The translations under genes were made by a program, and so were the position numbers. This document shows, in pieces, positions 42,919-51,831 of a stretch of 64,000 bases of DNA (within the stretch, counting starts at the first letter, position 1; each line of letters begins with the position of its first letter). The stretch spans positions 62,001-126,000 of the forward strand of contig JAVIYP010000001.1 of the NCBI GenBank assembly GCA_031323845.1, given 5' to 3'. Under the pieces are notes generated by a model, which was given only the letters and a program-made list of their open reading frames with translations, was not told where the DNA came from and made no database searches. Source of the stretch: PUPG01 sp031323845 (GTDB taxonomy: Bacteria > Bacteroidota > Bacteroidia > Bacteroidales > UBA7960).

Positions 42919-45900
42919 TTACCAGGGCAATGAACCGGGTCGCAGGCCGTGTATCTTTCTCCTTGTGGCAAGGATGATCTGATACATGCAGGGCACAATA
43001 ACGAGAGTAAGAAAGGTGGCCACTGAAAGGCCGAAAATTACCGTCCACGACATGGGCCCCCAGAATCTGGCGTTGTCGCCTCCAAAATAAATCTGCGGGT
43101 CAAAATCCAGAATAAGGCTTACAAAGTTAATATTCAGGCCAATGGCCAGTGGGAACAGTCCGAGTATGGTGGTGATGGCCGTCAGTATAACCGGACGGAA
43201 GCGCGTATAACCTGCCTGTTCAATAAGGTCAAGAGAGACATCGGGGGCAAGGAATTCATCTTCAGTTACATTCAACTCGGCATGTTTCCGTTTGAACAGG
43301 TAGTCCGTAAAATCAATCAGTACTATGGCGTTGTTAACTACCACTCCTGCCAGGCTGACGATACCCACACCCATCATAATGATGATAAATTCCATGTTAA
43401 AGAGCGAAATGCCGAAAAACACACCTGCCGTGCTGAACACCACGCTTCCAATGATGATAAAGGGTTTATACACCGAGTTGAACTGGGTGACCAGTATCAG
43501 CGAGATGAGTGAAACGGCTATCAGCAGGGCTCTGATCAGGAAGTCCATTGACTCTTGCTGTTCCTGCTGCTCGCCTGTAAAGGCGTAGCTGTAACCGGAG
43601 GGCAGCTCCATTTGCTGCATGATTTGCATGATGTCGCGGTTAATGCGATTCGCATTGTAGCCCGGTAATACATTGGAACTCAGCGTCACCACCCTGTTTC
43701 TGTCGATCCTGTTAATAGCTCCGTAAGTTTTGCTGAATTCGGCATGGGCGACCGCTGATATGGGTACCTGCATCAGGCGTCCGGTACTCTGGCTCCTGAA
43801 GGTGATCCTCTGGTTCATAAGAGCTGCCAGGTTATGCCTGTACTCTTCCATCAGGCGGAGTTGTATGGGGTATTCTTCCTCACCAACCTTGAATGTTGAC
43901 ACTTCGAGGCCAAACAAGGCGGTGCGTATGGTGTTGGCAATGGAGTAGGTTGACAATCCGAACCGGCGGGCAGCTTCCCGGTCAATATGTATGATGATTT
44001 CAGGTTTGTCGGTGTCAAGATCGCTTTTCAGTCCTTCAATGCCGCCAATGCCAGACTTTGCAATCCGGCTCTTTACCGAATCAGCGAGCAACATCAGCCG
44101 GTCGAGCTCAGGGCCGCTTATCTCAATATTGATGGGGCGCCCTGCCGGGGGACCTGCCATATTTTTTTCGATGCGGAACTCAATGCCCGGATATTGGCCG
44201 ACTAATGCATCACTGATTTCGGCCATGATGTCGTTGGTGCTGATACCCTGCCTGAACTCAAACTCCTCAAAAGTTACCGTAATCAATCCGCGATGCGGGG
44301 TTTCACCGGCATTCATCTCCATCTCACCCACAGCACCCCTGCCAACGGTGGTTAGCACCGACTTTACAATGTGACGGTAGGGGGCAATGACCTCTTCTAC
44401 CATTCGTTCAACGTCCCTGATGCGCCTGTCGGTTTCATCAATGTCAGTTCCAACGGGCAATTCTGCCATGATGTTAATGAAACGAGGCTCGTTATCGGGA
44501 AAAAAGAGTATGTTGGGACTGCGAAAACTCAGAAAAACAATCGATAGTATGAGAAAGCCCATGGTTGATGCGACAAAGATATAGGGCTTCCAACCCCTCA
44601 AGGCAAACCGAAGCGTGTTTATATATAGGTTTTCCATGAAAGGAAGGAGGTATTGTCTGAACCATCGTGCAATACGGTTGAGAACGAAGTGTCCAAGCCC
44701 GAAGAGTAAGGCGGCCAGCAAAAAGAGGTTGCCGGTAAGTGTAGTGGCAGTAAGGTGAAACAAACCGCTCAGCACAAACAAGAGCCCAAGGATAACCAGC
44801 TTCCTTTTGGTTTTGGAAACAGCTGGTTTGACAGGGTTTTCCATGCCCTTCTTCTCCTGCCTGAAAAATGTGTATGAAAAAACAGGAATAATGATCAGGG
44901 CAACAAAAAGAGAGCTCGACAATACTATGATCAGGGTGAGCGGCAGGTATTTCATGAACTCTCCCGTGATGCCTGTCCAGAAGGCCAGGGGTAAAAAAGC
45001 CGAAAGGGTCGTGGCTGTTGATGTGATAATGGGAAGGGCTATTTCCCCGATAGCTCTTTTAGCGGAATCCATAACCGAATGTCCTTTCTCAATGAAACGG
45101 TAGATGTTGTCAACCGCCACGATGGCGTTGTCAACGAGCAGCCCGAGCGCCAGGATAAGGCTAAACAGCACGATCATGTTTATCTGGATGTCAGCCAGTC
45201 CGAATACCATAAAGGAGACCAGCATGGACAGCGGGATGGCGATGCCCACAAACAGTGCATTCTTCAGTCCCAGAAAGAGGTAAAGCACGAGCACTACCAG
45301 GATAACCGCCATGATAACGCTGTTTTCGAGGTTGGAAAGCTGGTTCCGGATTTCTTCTGACTGATCATTGGTAATGGTAACAGTCAGTTCTTCCGGCAAA
45401 CTTTCGTTTGAACGTGCTTCATCAAGAATAGCGAAAATTTTCTGGGTTGCAGAAAGCAGGTTTTCGCCTGCTTTTTTAACTACCTGAAGAGATACCACGG
45501 GTTGGTCGTCAAGCCGGGCATAACTGGTGGCATCGGCATAGGCATCGCGTATCTCGGCAACATCCCGCAGGTAAACGATCTGCTGGTCCTCGTATTTTAT
45601 GATTATATCATTGAGCTGCCGTACATCGGTGAATTCACCTATGGTCCGAACAGCCCAGCGGGTATTGTCGGGAAAGCGCAGGGTGCCTGAGGCCATTGAG
45701 ATGTTCTCGGCACTGATGGCATTCGCAATGTCATCGAAACTTAACTCATATGCATCCAGTTTCAAAGGGTCTGCATTGATCTGTATTTCTCTTTCTTCGA
45801 TGCCCGTAATCTCCACTTTGGATATCTCAGGAATGTCTTCTATCCTGTCTTGCAGAAAATCGGCAAACCGCTTCAATTCGTTAATGGTGAAGTCGCCTGA

Positions 45901-46359
45901 CAGGTTAATGTTGATAATGGGAAACTCGGAGAAGTCAATGTCCAACACCATTGGGTCAGCCGGCAGATCACCGGGTAAGTCGCCTTTTACCCTGTCAACG
46001 GCATCTTTAACGTCCTGAAGGGCATCTTTGATGTTTATCCCGGTTTCAAATTCAATGAAAATATCAGAGTTGTCCTGGGAACTGGTAGAGCGCAGTTCCC
46101 TGATGCCTGTAATTGTATATATTTCATTTTCAAGAGGCCTGGTGACAAGGTTTTCCATGTCGGCAGGAGGGTTCCCCGGGTACACTGTTTTTACAAGAAC
46201 GGTGGGAATTTCTACTTCCGGAAACAGTTCTTTAGGAAGGGTCCGGTACGAAAGAATGCCAAAAACAGCCACCAGGAGGGTAAGCAGGAATATGGTATTT
46301 TTGTTTTTTAAGGCGATGTTTGTGGGTTTGAATTCCCTTATAACCCTGTTTTCACTCAT
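42919..46359 (-). CDS. RND efflux transporter, inner-membrane permease (AcrB/HAE1-like)
   Basis: A 1146-residue RND pump with the usual two repeats: a first TM helix (IFLLTLLVAVFGILSYRTLP), a periplasmic porter region, six TM helices containing GLLVDNAIVAVDNIYRFIEKG (the Asp of the proton relay region) and then the second copy with TGEQQEQQESMDFLIRALLIAV and GIVSLAGVVVNNAIVLIDF. It would expel drugs, dyes or other amphiphiles into the TolC duct using the proton gradient. The middle has an extra hydrophobic stretch about 520-570, slightly longer than in E. coli AcrB. Operon order: TolC, adaptor, permease on the minus strand, with 79 bases before this gene. Substrate unknown. Confidence 0.93.
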   Translation of the reverse strand: MSENRVIREFKPTNIALKNKNTIFLLTLLVAVFGILSYRTLPKELFPEVEIPTVLVKTVYPGNPPADMENLVTRPLENEIYTITGIRELRSTSSQDNSDIFIEFETGINIKDALQDVKDAVDRVKGDLPGDLPADPMVLDIDFSEFPIININLSGDFTINELKRFADFLQDRIEDIPEISKVEITGIEEREIQINADPLKLDAYELSFDDIANAISAENISMASGTLRFPDNTRWAVRTIGEFTDVRQLNDIIIKYEDQQIVYLRDVAEIRDAYADATSYARLDDQPVVSLQVVKKAGENLLSATQKIFAILDEARSNESLPEELTVTITNDQSEEIRNQLSNLENSVIMAVILVVLVLYLFLGLKNALFVGIAIPLSMLVSFMVFGLADIQINMIVLFSLILALGLLVDNAIVAVDNIYRFIEKGHSVMDSAKRAIGEIALPIITSTATTLSAFLPLAFWTGITGEFMKYLPLTLIIVLSSSLFVALIIIPVFSYTFFRQEKKGMENPVKPAVSKTKRKLVILGLLFVLSGLFHLTATTLTGNLFLLAALLFGLGHFVLNRIARWFRQYLLPFMENLYINTLRFALRGWKPYIFVASTMGFLILSIVFLSFRSPNILFFPDNEPRFINIMAELPVGTDIDETDRRIRDVERMVEEVIAPYRHIVKSVLTTVGRGAVGEMEMNAGETPHRGLITVTFEEFEFRQGISTNDIMAEISDALVGQYPGIEFRIEKNMAGPPAGRPINIEISGPELDRLMLLADSVKSRIAKSGIGGIEGLKSDLDTDKPEIIIHIDREAARRFGLSTYSIANTIRTALFGLEVSTFKVGEEEYPIQLRLMEEYRHNLAALMNQRITFRSQSTGRLMQVPISAVAHAEFSKTYGAINRIDRNRVVTLSSNVLPGYNANRINRDIMQIMQQMELPSGYSYAFTGEQQEQQESMDFLIRALLIAVSLISLILVTQFNSVYKPFIIIGSVVFSTAGVFFGISLFNMEFIIIMMGVGIVSLAGVVVNNAIVLIDFTDYLFKRKHAELNVTEDEFLAPDVSLDLIEQAGYTRFRPVILTAITTILGLFPLAIGLNINFVSLILDFDPQIYFGGDNARFWGPMSWTVIFGLSVATFLTLVIVPCMYQIILATRRKIHGLRPGSLPW

Positions 46360-46438
46360 GGTTCTCTGCTTTGTAGTTCACTGCATATGGTGCAGCAGAT
46401 CATATTTTTAATGTCAATAACCGTATAATCCAAAAGCA

Positions 46439-47617
46439 TTATTCGCTGTCAATAATTCTGATAAGATCTCCTTCCGACAGCCTTTGCTGCCCCCTGGTAA
46501 TCAAAAGCTCTCCGGGATACAATCCTTGTTCTACCATGGTCTTTCCTTCAGCATCGGGTCCCCTGGTGATGTATTTTTTGTTTGCCGTCATCAGGCCGTT
46601 TCTTTCCCGTGCGGTAAATACGAAATGGCCCTGGGTGTCGAAGCCGATAAGCATGGTGGGCACCACTATGGCATCTTCCACAGAAAAACTTCGGATGCTG
46701 ATATTTGCCATCAGGTTGGGCTTTAACAGCTTATCCTGATTCCGGATCAGCAGCTGCATTCTGAAGGAACGGTTTTCCGGATTGATGACGTTGCCGACCC
46801 TGTAGATTTTTGTCTGTATTTCCATGGCAGGGAAAGCAGGAAACCTGAGCCTTACGGTCTCTCCTTTTTTTACATAGCGCAGAAAAGCTTCTGAGACGTC
46901 GGCGTTGACGTAGAGTTCATCAAGGTTGACGATCTGCATCACCGGTGTGCCCGGCACCACCAGTTCACCTGTTTTGATAAATGTTTCATCGACGTAACCG
47001 TCGATTGGTGAGCGCATGTAGGCAAGTTCCCGCTGTGCTTCCAGCGTTCGGAGCCTGTTTTGTAAGCTTTTAAGGTTGTTTCCGGCTTCAAGGTATTGAA
47101 TCTCACTTCCGATCTCCTGCGCCCACAACCGCTTTTGCCTCTCATAAACCGTTTGAGCGAATTCAAGGTTGCTTTTCACTTCTTCGATATTCCTTTCAAT
47201 AACCTGAGTGGAAAGTGCAGCCACAACCTGGCCTTTTTCTACAGCATCACCCTTGTTAACGTATATCCTTTGCAACTGCCCGGATATTTCAGGGCTGATC
47301 ATGGAAGTGTTGACCGCCTCAAGGCTTCCGGTAACTCTGAAATAGTTTTCAAACACCTGGCTTTTTACAGGCATGGTGCTTACAGGTATGCCGTTGGGCC
47401 GGCCGGTCGGTGCACCCTCCTCCTCTAGTATCCGCTCCAGGGCGTTTATCTTTTGATTCAATTCACTGATGGTATTTCGGTATTGGCTGATCTGCTGCCT
47501 GATATCATCCACACTGTGCTCCGGCTGTTCCTGCTGCCCTTGCTGGCATCCAAAAAACAGGAGGGTGAATAAGCTGCCTTTCAGCAGCATGGTGGCTATT
47601 CTGATGTTAGTTTTCAT
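46439..47617 (-). CDS. RND efflux periplasmic adaptor (MFP), lipoprotein
   Basis: A 392-residue membrane fusion protein. Its signal peptide ends LLFFGCQQGQQ, a lipobox-type Cys, so it is anchored in the inner membrane by lipid. A coiled coil (ISQYRNTISELNQKINALER, then the hairpin EVKSNLEFAQTVYERQKRL) reaches the TolC duct; lipoyl halves with ISGQLQRIYVNKGDAVEKGQVVA and SPIDGYVDETFIKTGELVVPGTPV flank it; then come beta-barrel and membrane-proximal parts. It lies 38 bases after tolC and 79 before the permease in one operon. No regulator gene is adjacent. Confidence 0.92.
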   Translation of the reverse strand: MKTNIRIATMLLKGSLFTLLFFGCQQGQQEQPEHSVDDIRQQISQYRNTISELNQKINALERILEEEGAPTGRPNGIPVSTMPVKSQVFENYFRVTGSLEAVNTSMISPEISGQLQRIYVNKGDAVEKGQVVAALSTQVIERNIEEVKSNLEFAQTVYERQKRLWAQEIGSEIQYLEAGNNLKSLQNRLRTLEAQRELAYMRSPIDGYVDETFIKTGELVVPGTPVMQIVNLDELYVNADVSEAFLRYVKKGETVRLRFPAFPAMEIQTKIYRVGNVINPENRSFRMQLLIRNQDKLLKPNLMANISIRSFSVEDAIVVPTMLIGFDTQGHFVFTARERNGLMTANKKYITRGPDAEGKTMVEQGLYPGELLITRGQQRLSEGDLIRIIDSE

Positions 47618-47655
47618 ATCTCTGTGTTTGCTTTCCTGTTGACTACATTAAATAT

Positions 47656-49017
47656 TTACTTTCCAAGTGCTTTTTCAAGTTGATTGTGAGCACTCAGCAC
47701 ATCAAACTTTGCCCTCAAATAACCGGACTGCGTTGAGAGCAACTGCTCGTTGGCCTGGTTAAGCTCCATGCTTGAAGCCATTCCTTCCCTGAACATGATG
47801 CTGGTACGTTCGAATATCCGACCGGCAGTTTCCAGGCTGCTTTCCTCATTGAGAAATTGCTCATAGGCAGTATGCAGCGAAGTGATGGCTTCCTCCACCT
47901 GCAATAATATAGCGCGTCCAACCTGTTCCCTGGCGATTTTAGATTTCTCCAGTTCAAGTTGAGCCTGCTGCACCCGTGATCTTCGCATGCCGCTTGAAAA
48001 TATCGGGATGTTTAAGTTCAGTGCAAGATATGTGGCAGGAAACCAGGGCTCAGCACCATCAAAAAAGTTAAAACCATCGCGCATGGCCATTTCCTGCCTG
48101 ACAAATGATGCCGAAATGCTTGGTAAATAGGCTGACTGTTCACGGCGCAGTACCATCTGGCTCATGGCCTCACGTGAGCCGGCGATCAGGTAATCAATAT
48201 GCTGCTCCTTGTTCGGTGATGCAGCACCCAGGGCCTCCGGCAGAGTCTTTTGAAAAAGATCATCGAGCGAATCTGTGAGTTCAATGCCGGCTTGTCTGTC
48301 AATGCCTGTCTGGAATTTAAGAAGGCTAAGCGTGATCTGTTCTTGCCGCTCCATTGCCGACACAAGTTGTTTTATATTCGACTCCATCAGTCTCAGCTGA
48401 TCCACATTAATGGGATCGGTAAAGCCCTCTTTGAGCAACGCCTTATATTCCGCAAGAAGCCGCTCAATGTTTTCATGGTTTTGTTTGAGAATGCGCAGGT
48501 TTTCAGAGGCGAGTAAAGCCAGGTAATAGGTTTCCCTGACAGTGTTTGCGACTTCAAGCTCGGATCGCTGCACATTGCGACCGGCGATTTCGCGGTATAT
48601 CCTGGCAGCCCGCAGTCCGACAATGTACTGACCGTCGAAAATGAGTTGTTCGACAGAAGCGGTTGCCGTAACACTATGCGGCGTTCCAAACTGAATTTGT
48701 TCGAACTCACCCGGCTGGCCACCGAAAAATTCTGCAGGAACCAGTGACGTAGGAATGTCAATAAAGTAATTGTAGCCAATGCTTGCGTTTAACTGCGGCA
48801 AACCGGCAGCCGTTGTTTCCCAGATCAGCTTTTCAGCAATGTCGAGCTCAACCCGGGCAGTTCTTACTTCAGCATTTTCCCTGACAGCATGGTTTAGGGC
48901 ATCCTGCAGGCTTAACCTGAGGGGTTCATTGCTGTATGTAACCGGCAATGAAACATGAATCAGTGCTAAAACAAGGATGCAGACTTTCGGTAACGCTGCT
49001 GGTATTGGCCTGTTCAT
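47656..49017 (-). CDS. TolC-family outer-membrane efflux protein
   Basis: A 453-residue protein with a signal peptide (ILVLALIHVSLPVTYS) and the two long helical repeats of TolC: one starting LRLSLQDALNHAVRENAEVRTARVELDIAEKLI with PQLNASIGYNYFIDIP, the other with MVLRREQSAYLPSISASFVRQEMA and LNLNIPIFSSGMRRSRVQQA. Trimers form the outer-membrane duct for the efflux operon that follows. First gene of the operon. I do not see a TAnnTTTG box in its 189-base upstream region. Confidence 0.92.
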   Translation of the reverse strand: MNRPIPAALPKVCILVLALIHVSLPVTYSNEPLRLSLQDALNHAVRENAEVRTARVELDIAEKLIWETTAAGLPQLNASIGYNYFIDIPTSLVPAEFFGGQPGEFEQIQFGTPHSVTATASVEQLIFDGQYIVGLRAARIYREIAGRNVQRSELEVANTVRETYYLALLASENLRILKQNHENIERLLAEYKALLKEGFTDPINVDQLRLMESNIKQLVSAMERQEQITLSLLKFQTGIDRQAGIELTDSLDDLFQKTLPEALGAASPNKEQHIDYLIAGSREAMSQMVLRREQSAYLPSISASFVRQEMAMRDGFNFFDGAEPWFPATYLALNLNIPIFSSGMRRSRVQQAQLELEKSKIAREQVGRAILLQVEEAITSLHTAYEQFLNEESSLETAGRIFERTSIMFREGMASSMELNQANEQLLSTQSGYLRAKFDVLSAHNQLEKALGK

Positions 49018-49206
49018 AATTCAAAAACTTTGAATTTAATTGAAATAAGTGAATCTATCGTGCAATGCCTGCTGTTAATAGGAACCAGAGCACGTTTTCT
49101 ATGCAATCATAACCAATTAACAAGCTTTTTTGTTTAATGGTTTGTAAAGATAGTTTCACGAAAATTGTCTATAAAAAAGAGAAGCAGTGATGTAGTAAGG
49201 CGTGTG

Positions 49207-49869
49207 CTATCTGCTGCCGAATATGGCGGTGCCTATGCGGATCATGGTACTGCCTTGTTCAATGCCGATCTGGAAATCATCAGACATTCCCATGGAGACT
49301 TCCCTAAAATAAGAGTGCTCTGAAAAATAGTTTTCTCTGATCTGATCGAAATAGTTCTTTAAAGTGCTGAATTCGTTACGGATCTGCTGCATATTGTCCG
49401 TAAAGGTGGCCATACCCATAAGACCATGTATGGCAATATTCTTCATTTGCTTAAAACTGTCGCTCTCCAGCACCTGGCAGCACTCGTCAAAGCTGAGGCC
49501 GAACTTTGATGTTTCAGTTGCAATATGTATTTGCAGCAAACAAGGGATCATCCTGTTGTTCTTTGCACCCTGTTTGTTAATTTCCCTGAGGAGTTTAAGG
49601 CTGTCAACACTGTGAATGAGCGCAATAAACGGGGCAATATACTTTACTTTATTGGTTTGCAGGTGACCTACCATGTGCCATTCGATATCTTTGGGCAGTA
49701 AGTCGTATTTAGGCCTGATTTCCTGGGCTTTACTTTCGCCAAAGATGCGTTGCCCGGCATTGTAGGCTTCCATGATGGCCTCCGGGCCGTGTGTTTTGCT
49801 GACTACTACCAGTTTGACATGTGCGGGAAGCTTGTCCTTAAATGTCTGAAGGTTGTTTTTGATGGACAT
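49207..49869 (-). CDS. YggS-family PLP homeostasis protein
   Basis: A 220-residue PLP-binding protein with the alanine racemase-like barrel. Lys25 in VKLVVVSKTHGPE binds PLP; GESKAQEIRPKYDLLP and EWHMVGHLQTNKVKYI are the family signature, and SMGMSDDFQIGIEQGSTMIRIGTAIFGSR is the conserved end with the phosphate-binding part. YggS/PROSC proteins keep the free PLP level in balance and have no known catalytic activity. It is a single gene with a 189-base gap to tolC. Confidence 0.94.
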   Translation of the reverse strand: MSIKNNLQTFKDKLPAHVKLVVVSKTHGPEAIMEAYNAGQRIFGESKAQEIRPKYDLLPKDIEWHMVGHLQTNKVKYIAPFIALIHSVDSLKLLREINKQGAKNNRMIPCLLQIHIATETSKFGLSFDECCQVLESDSFKQMKNIAIHGLMGMATFTDNMQQIRNEFSTLKNYFDQIRENYFSEHSYFREVSMGMSDDFQIGIEQGSTMIRIGTAIFGSR

Positions 49870-49909
49870 GGTTTATGGAAGCGTTACAATTAGTATTTAA
49901 ATCTCCTGA

Positions 49910-50143
49910 ATGAAAATTTTGGTTACACCAGGCTTCCCGGATAAGCTTTTTTTGAAGCTTCCAAATACTATTTTTGATGAAAACCAAGAAGGCCTGCTAC
50001 TATGCAAAGGAACAACTTTCTCCCGTATTAAGCAAGCAAGTTTCAAGGACAATGTGTTCTCGAACATGAGCCAAATCCGTGAAGCAGAGCTCTCCAGGGC
50101 AGTATACCCGGCTTTGTTTTATAAGTGGAGTCAACGTTACTGA
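49910..50143 (+). pseudogene. Possible IS3-type transposase orfA remnant
   Basis: The last third of this 77-residue frame reads SQIREAELSRAV ... ALFYKWSQRY. This recalls the helix-turn-helix of IS3-family OrfA (SQIvxiLxEAE... followed by FYxWrxxY), but the middle is missing and the frame stops right after YKWSQRY. The first 45 residues do not match. This may be a chance likeness. Confidence 0.25.
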
Positions 50144-50261
50144 AGCATCTGTTGGGTTCGGATTGTCAAACAAACAGGCAAACATACCTGATCTCGTGTT
50201 GCAAAACGTAGAAAAAAGGAAACTTGATCAGACAAACAGCTTATAACACTAACGAAAGAAA

Positions 50262-50294
50262 CCCGGGAAACAATCGAACAACATGTCTCCCGGG
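50262..50294 (-). terminator. Probable terminator of the T9SS cargo gene
   Basis: Stem CCCGGGA/TCCCGGG (7 pairs), 19-base loop, followed on the minus strand by a T-rich TTTCTTTC. It starts 27 bases after the stop codon at 50321. The loop is long, so only moderate support. Confidence 0.5.
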
Positions 50295-50320
50295 CGTAAC
50301 ACAAAACTAATCAGGGAACT

Positions 50321-51820
50321 TTATTTGATCACTACTTTCTCAATTAAGAGGCGGTTGCCCAGATCCAGTCGCAGCATGTAAACCCCCGGGGTCAGTCCCT
50401 CAAGGCTCAGCACAGTTTCATGACGGCTACGACCCGTAAGCGTTTCAGACAGCACCGCCTGTCCGTGCAGGTTCACCAGCGACATGACTGCCGGTGCATC
50501 ACCCGCATGCGTGAAGGTGACAAACAGCCTGCCGGAGGCGGGGTTGGGATAAAACCTCAGGCCGGTGTCTTCCGGATTCAGGCCTGTAGAGGTAGCATCG
50601 TAGTTGTGCGTGACCAGCTCGACCTTTTCGGCATTGAGGTTTCCGGCCAGGGCTTCACCAAATTGCAGCAAGCCTGCAGAGGCATTCAGCATCACCAGCC
50701 CGGTTGTCCCGCCGGGAATGGGTGTGTTGTCCAGACTGAAGATCATCACACGCATCACATCATTATCCACAGCATACACCATCTGGTGATCAGCAAGCAG
50801 GAGCTTCAGATCCAGTGTATGCAGAAAACTTCCGGTCAGCTCAAACTGAAGACCCGCCAGCGTACCGTCGCTTTCCAGGTAAATACCTTCAGGATTCAGA
50901 TACAGGTGGGCGGCACCCGACAATAAACCCTGATATGCCATTGTTTTGCCGGAAATGAAGAGGTTCACCGTCGCGATCACATCAAGGACATCAATAGCAT
51001 CATCGCCATTAACATCCGCATTGCTGTAGCAGAAGGGGTTAACATCAACACCGGCATAGTAATTGGCCATAGCAATGACATCAAGCACATTGACCGCACC
51101 ATCACCGTTGGCATCACCGGGAAGGGTTTCCAGAACCACAGTTACAGTCATGTCGGATGCTGCGAAAAATTCATCAGCTGCTGTCAGATAACATGCTTTG
51201 TAAACCTGGTATTGATAGGCTCCTTCAAACAGTTCAAACACATATTCTCCGGGGGCATATTCAGTGCCGTTTAGTGTTATTACGGCATCACTCACAGGAT
51301 TCCCAGATAAATTTTCTACCACAAAGGTGACGGTGTAAGTCTCTGAATCAAAGTTTGCAAATAAAACAACATTCTTTGCCGGCATTGTAAAAGAATATGT
51401 TTCGAATGTTGATACTACGGAGCCATCTGCATCAGTCCAGCTTACAAATTCATAACCAGCATTGGCTGTTATCTCCAGAGTAACTTCATCGTTAGCGAAA
51501 TAGGTACCTGTTCCCTCAACAGTTCCAGCACCTTCCGGTTCCATGTAAACAGTTACCGTGTATTGCGTTGAGGCAGTTACATGTTCAGTAAGAATAAATC
51601 CAACATTCGCAGAATAATTACCACCGTCAATAAAGGGTGCAACAGGTTCACCTCCCACCACGGAAAAATTAGTGTAATTTCCGCCTTGCGAGAAACCTCC
51701 GCCTGCCGAAACCACTTTTGAAACGTGTTCCTGGGCAAACAAACTATGTTGCACAACCATCAAGAGCACGAAAAAAGTCAGTTTCATCAAATACGGAAAA
51801 AACGTTCTTATATTCATCAT
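50321..51820 (-). CDS. T9SS-secreted protein with B-repeat, dockerin and sorting domain
   Basis: A 499-residue exported protein. Signal peptide (LTFFVLLMVVQHSLFAQ); SAGGGFSQGGNYTNFSVVGGE, a segment common at the start of Bacteroidota surface proteins; an InlB-like B-repeat (VTVYMEPEGAGTVEGTGTYF, then GYEFVSWTDADG and FTMPAKNVVLFANF); a carboxypeptidase-like loop; a type I dockerin pair (PGDANGDGAVNVLDVIAMANYY and NADVNGDDAIDVLDVIATVNLF) with two calcium loops; a beta-rich domain; and a T9SS C-terminal sorting domain (LRFYPNPASGRLFV, to the end VVIK). The product should be moved out by the T9SS of this genome. Ligand unknown. It follows the S74 gene by 11 bases and may be co-transcribed. Confidence 0.88.
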   Translation of the reverse strand: MMNIRTFFPYLMKLTFFVLLMVVQHSLFAQEHVSKVVSAGGGFSQGGNYTNFSVVGGEPVAPFIDGGNYSANVGFILTEHVTASTQYTVTVYMEPEGAGTVEGTGTYFANDEVTLEITANAGYEFVSWTDADGSVVSTFETYSFTMPAKNVVLFANFDSETYTVTFVVENLSGNPVSDAVITLNGTEYAPGEYVFELFEGAYQYQVYKACYLTAADEFFAASDMTVTVVLETLPGDANGDGAVNVLDVIAMANYYAGVDVNPFCYSNADVNGDDAIDVLDVIATVNLFISGKTMAYQGLLSGAAHLYLNPEGIYLESDGTLAGLQFELTGSFLHTLDLKLLLADHQMVYAVDNDVMRVMIFSLDNTPIPGGTTGLVMLNASAGLLQFGEALAGNLNAEKVELVTHNYDATSTGLNPEDTGLRFYPNPASGRLFVTFTHAGDAPAVMSLVNLHGQAVLSETLTGRSRHETVLSLEGLTPGVYMLRLDLGNRLLIEKVVIK

Positions 51821-51831
51821 TATTGAATGTT

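Larger units (their letters stand above)
49870..50320. other. Intergenic region, yggS / T9SS cargo
   Basis: 451 bases with no credible intact gene. A short frame (49910-50143) may be a broken transposase fragment. A hairpin at 50262-50294 looks like the end of the T9SS cargo transcript. The rest shows nothing I can name. Confidence 0.6.
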
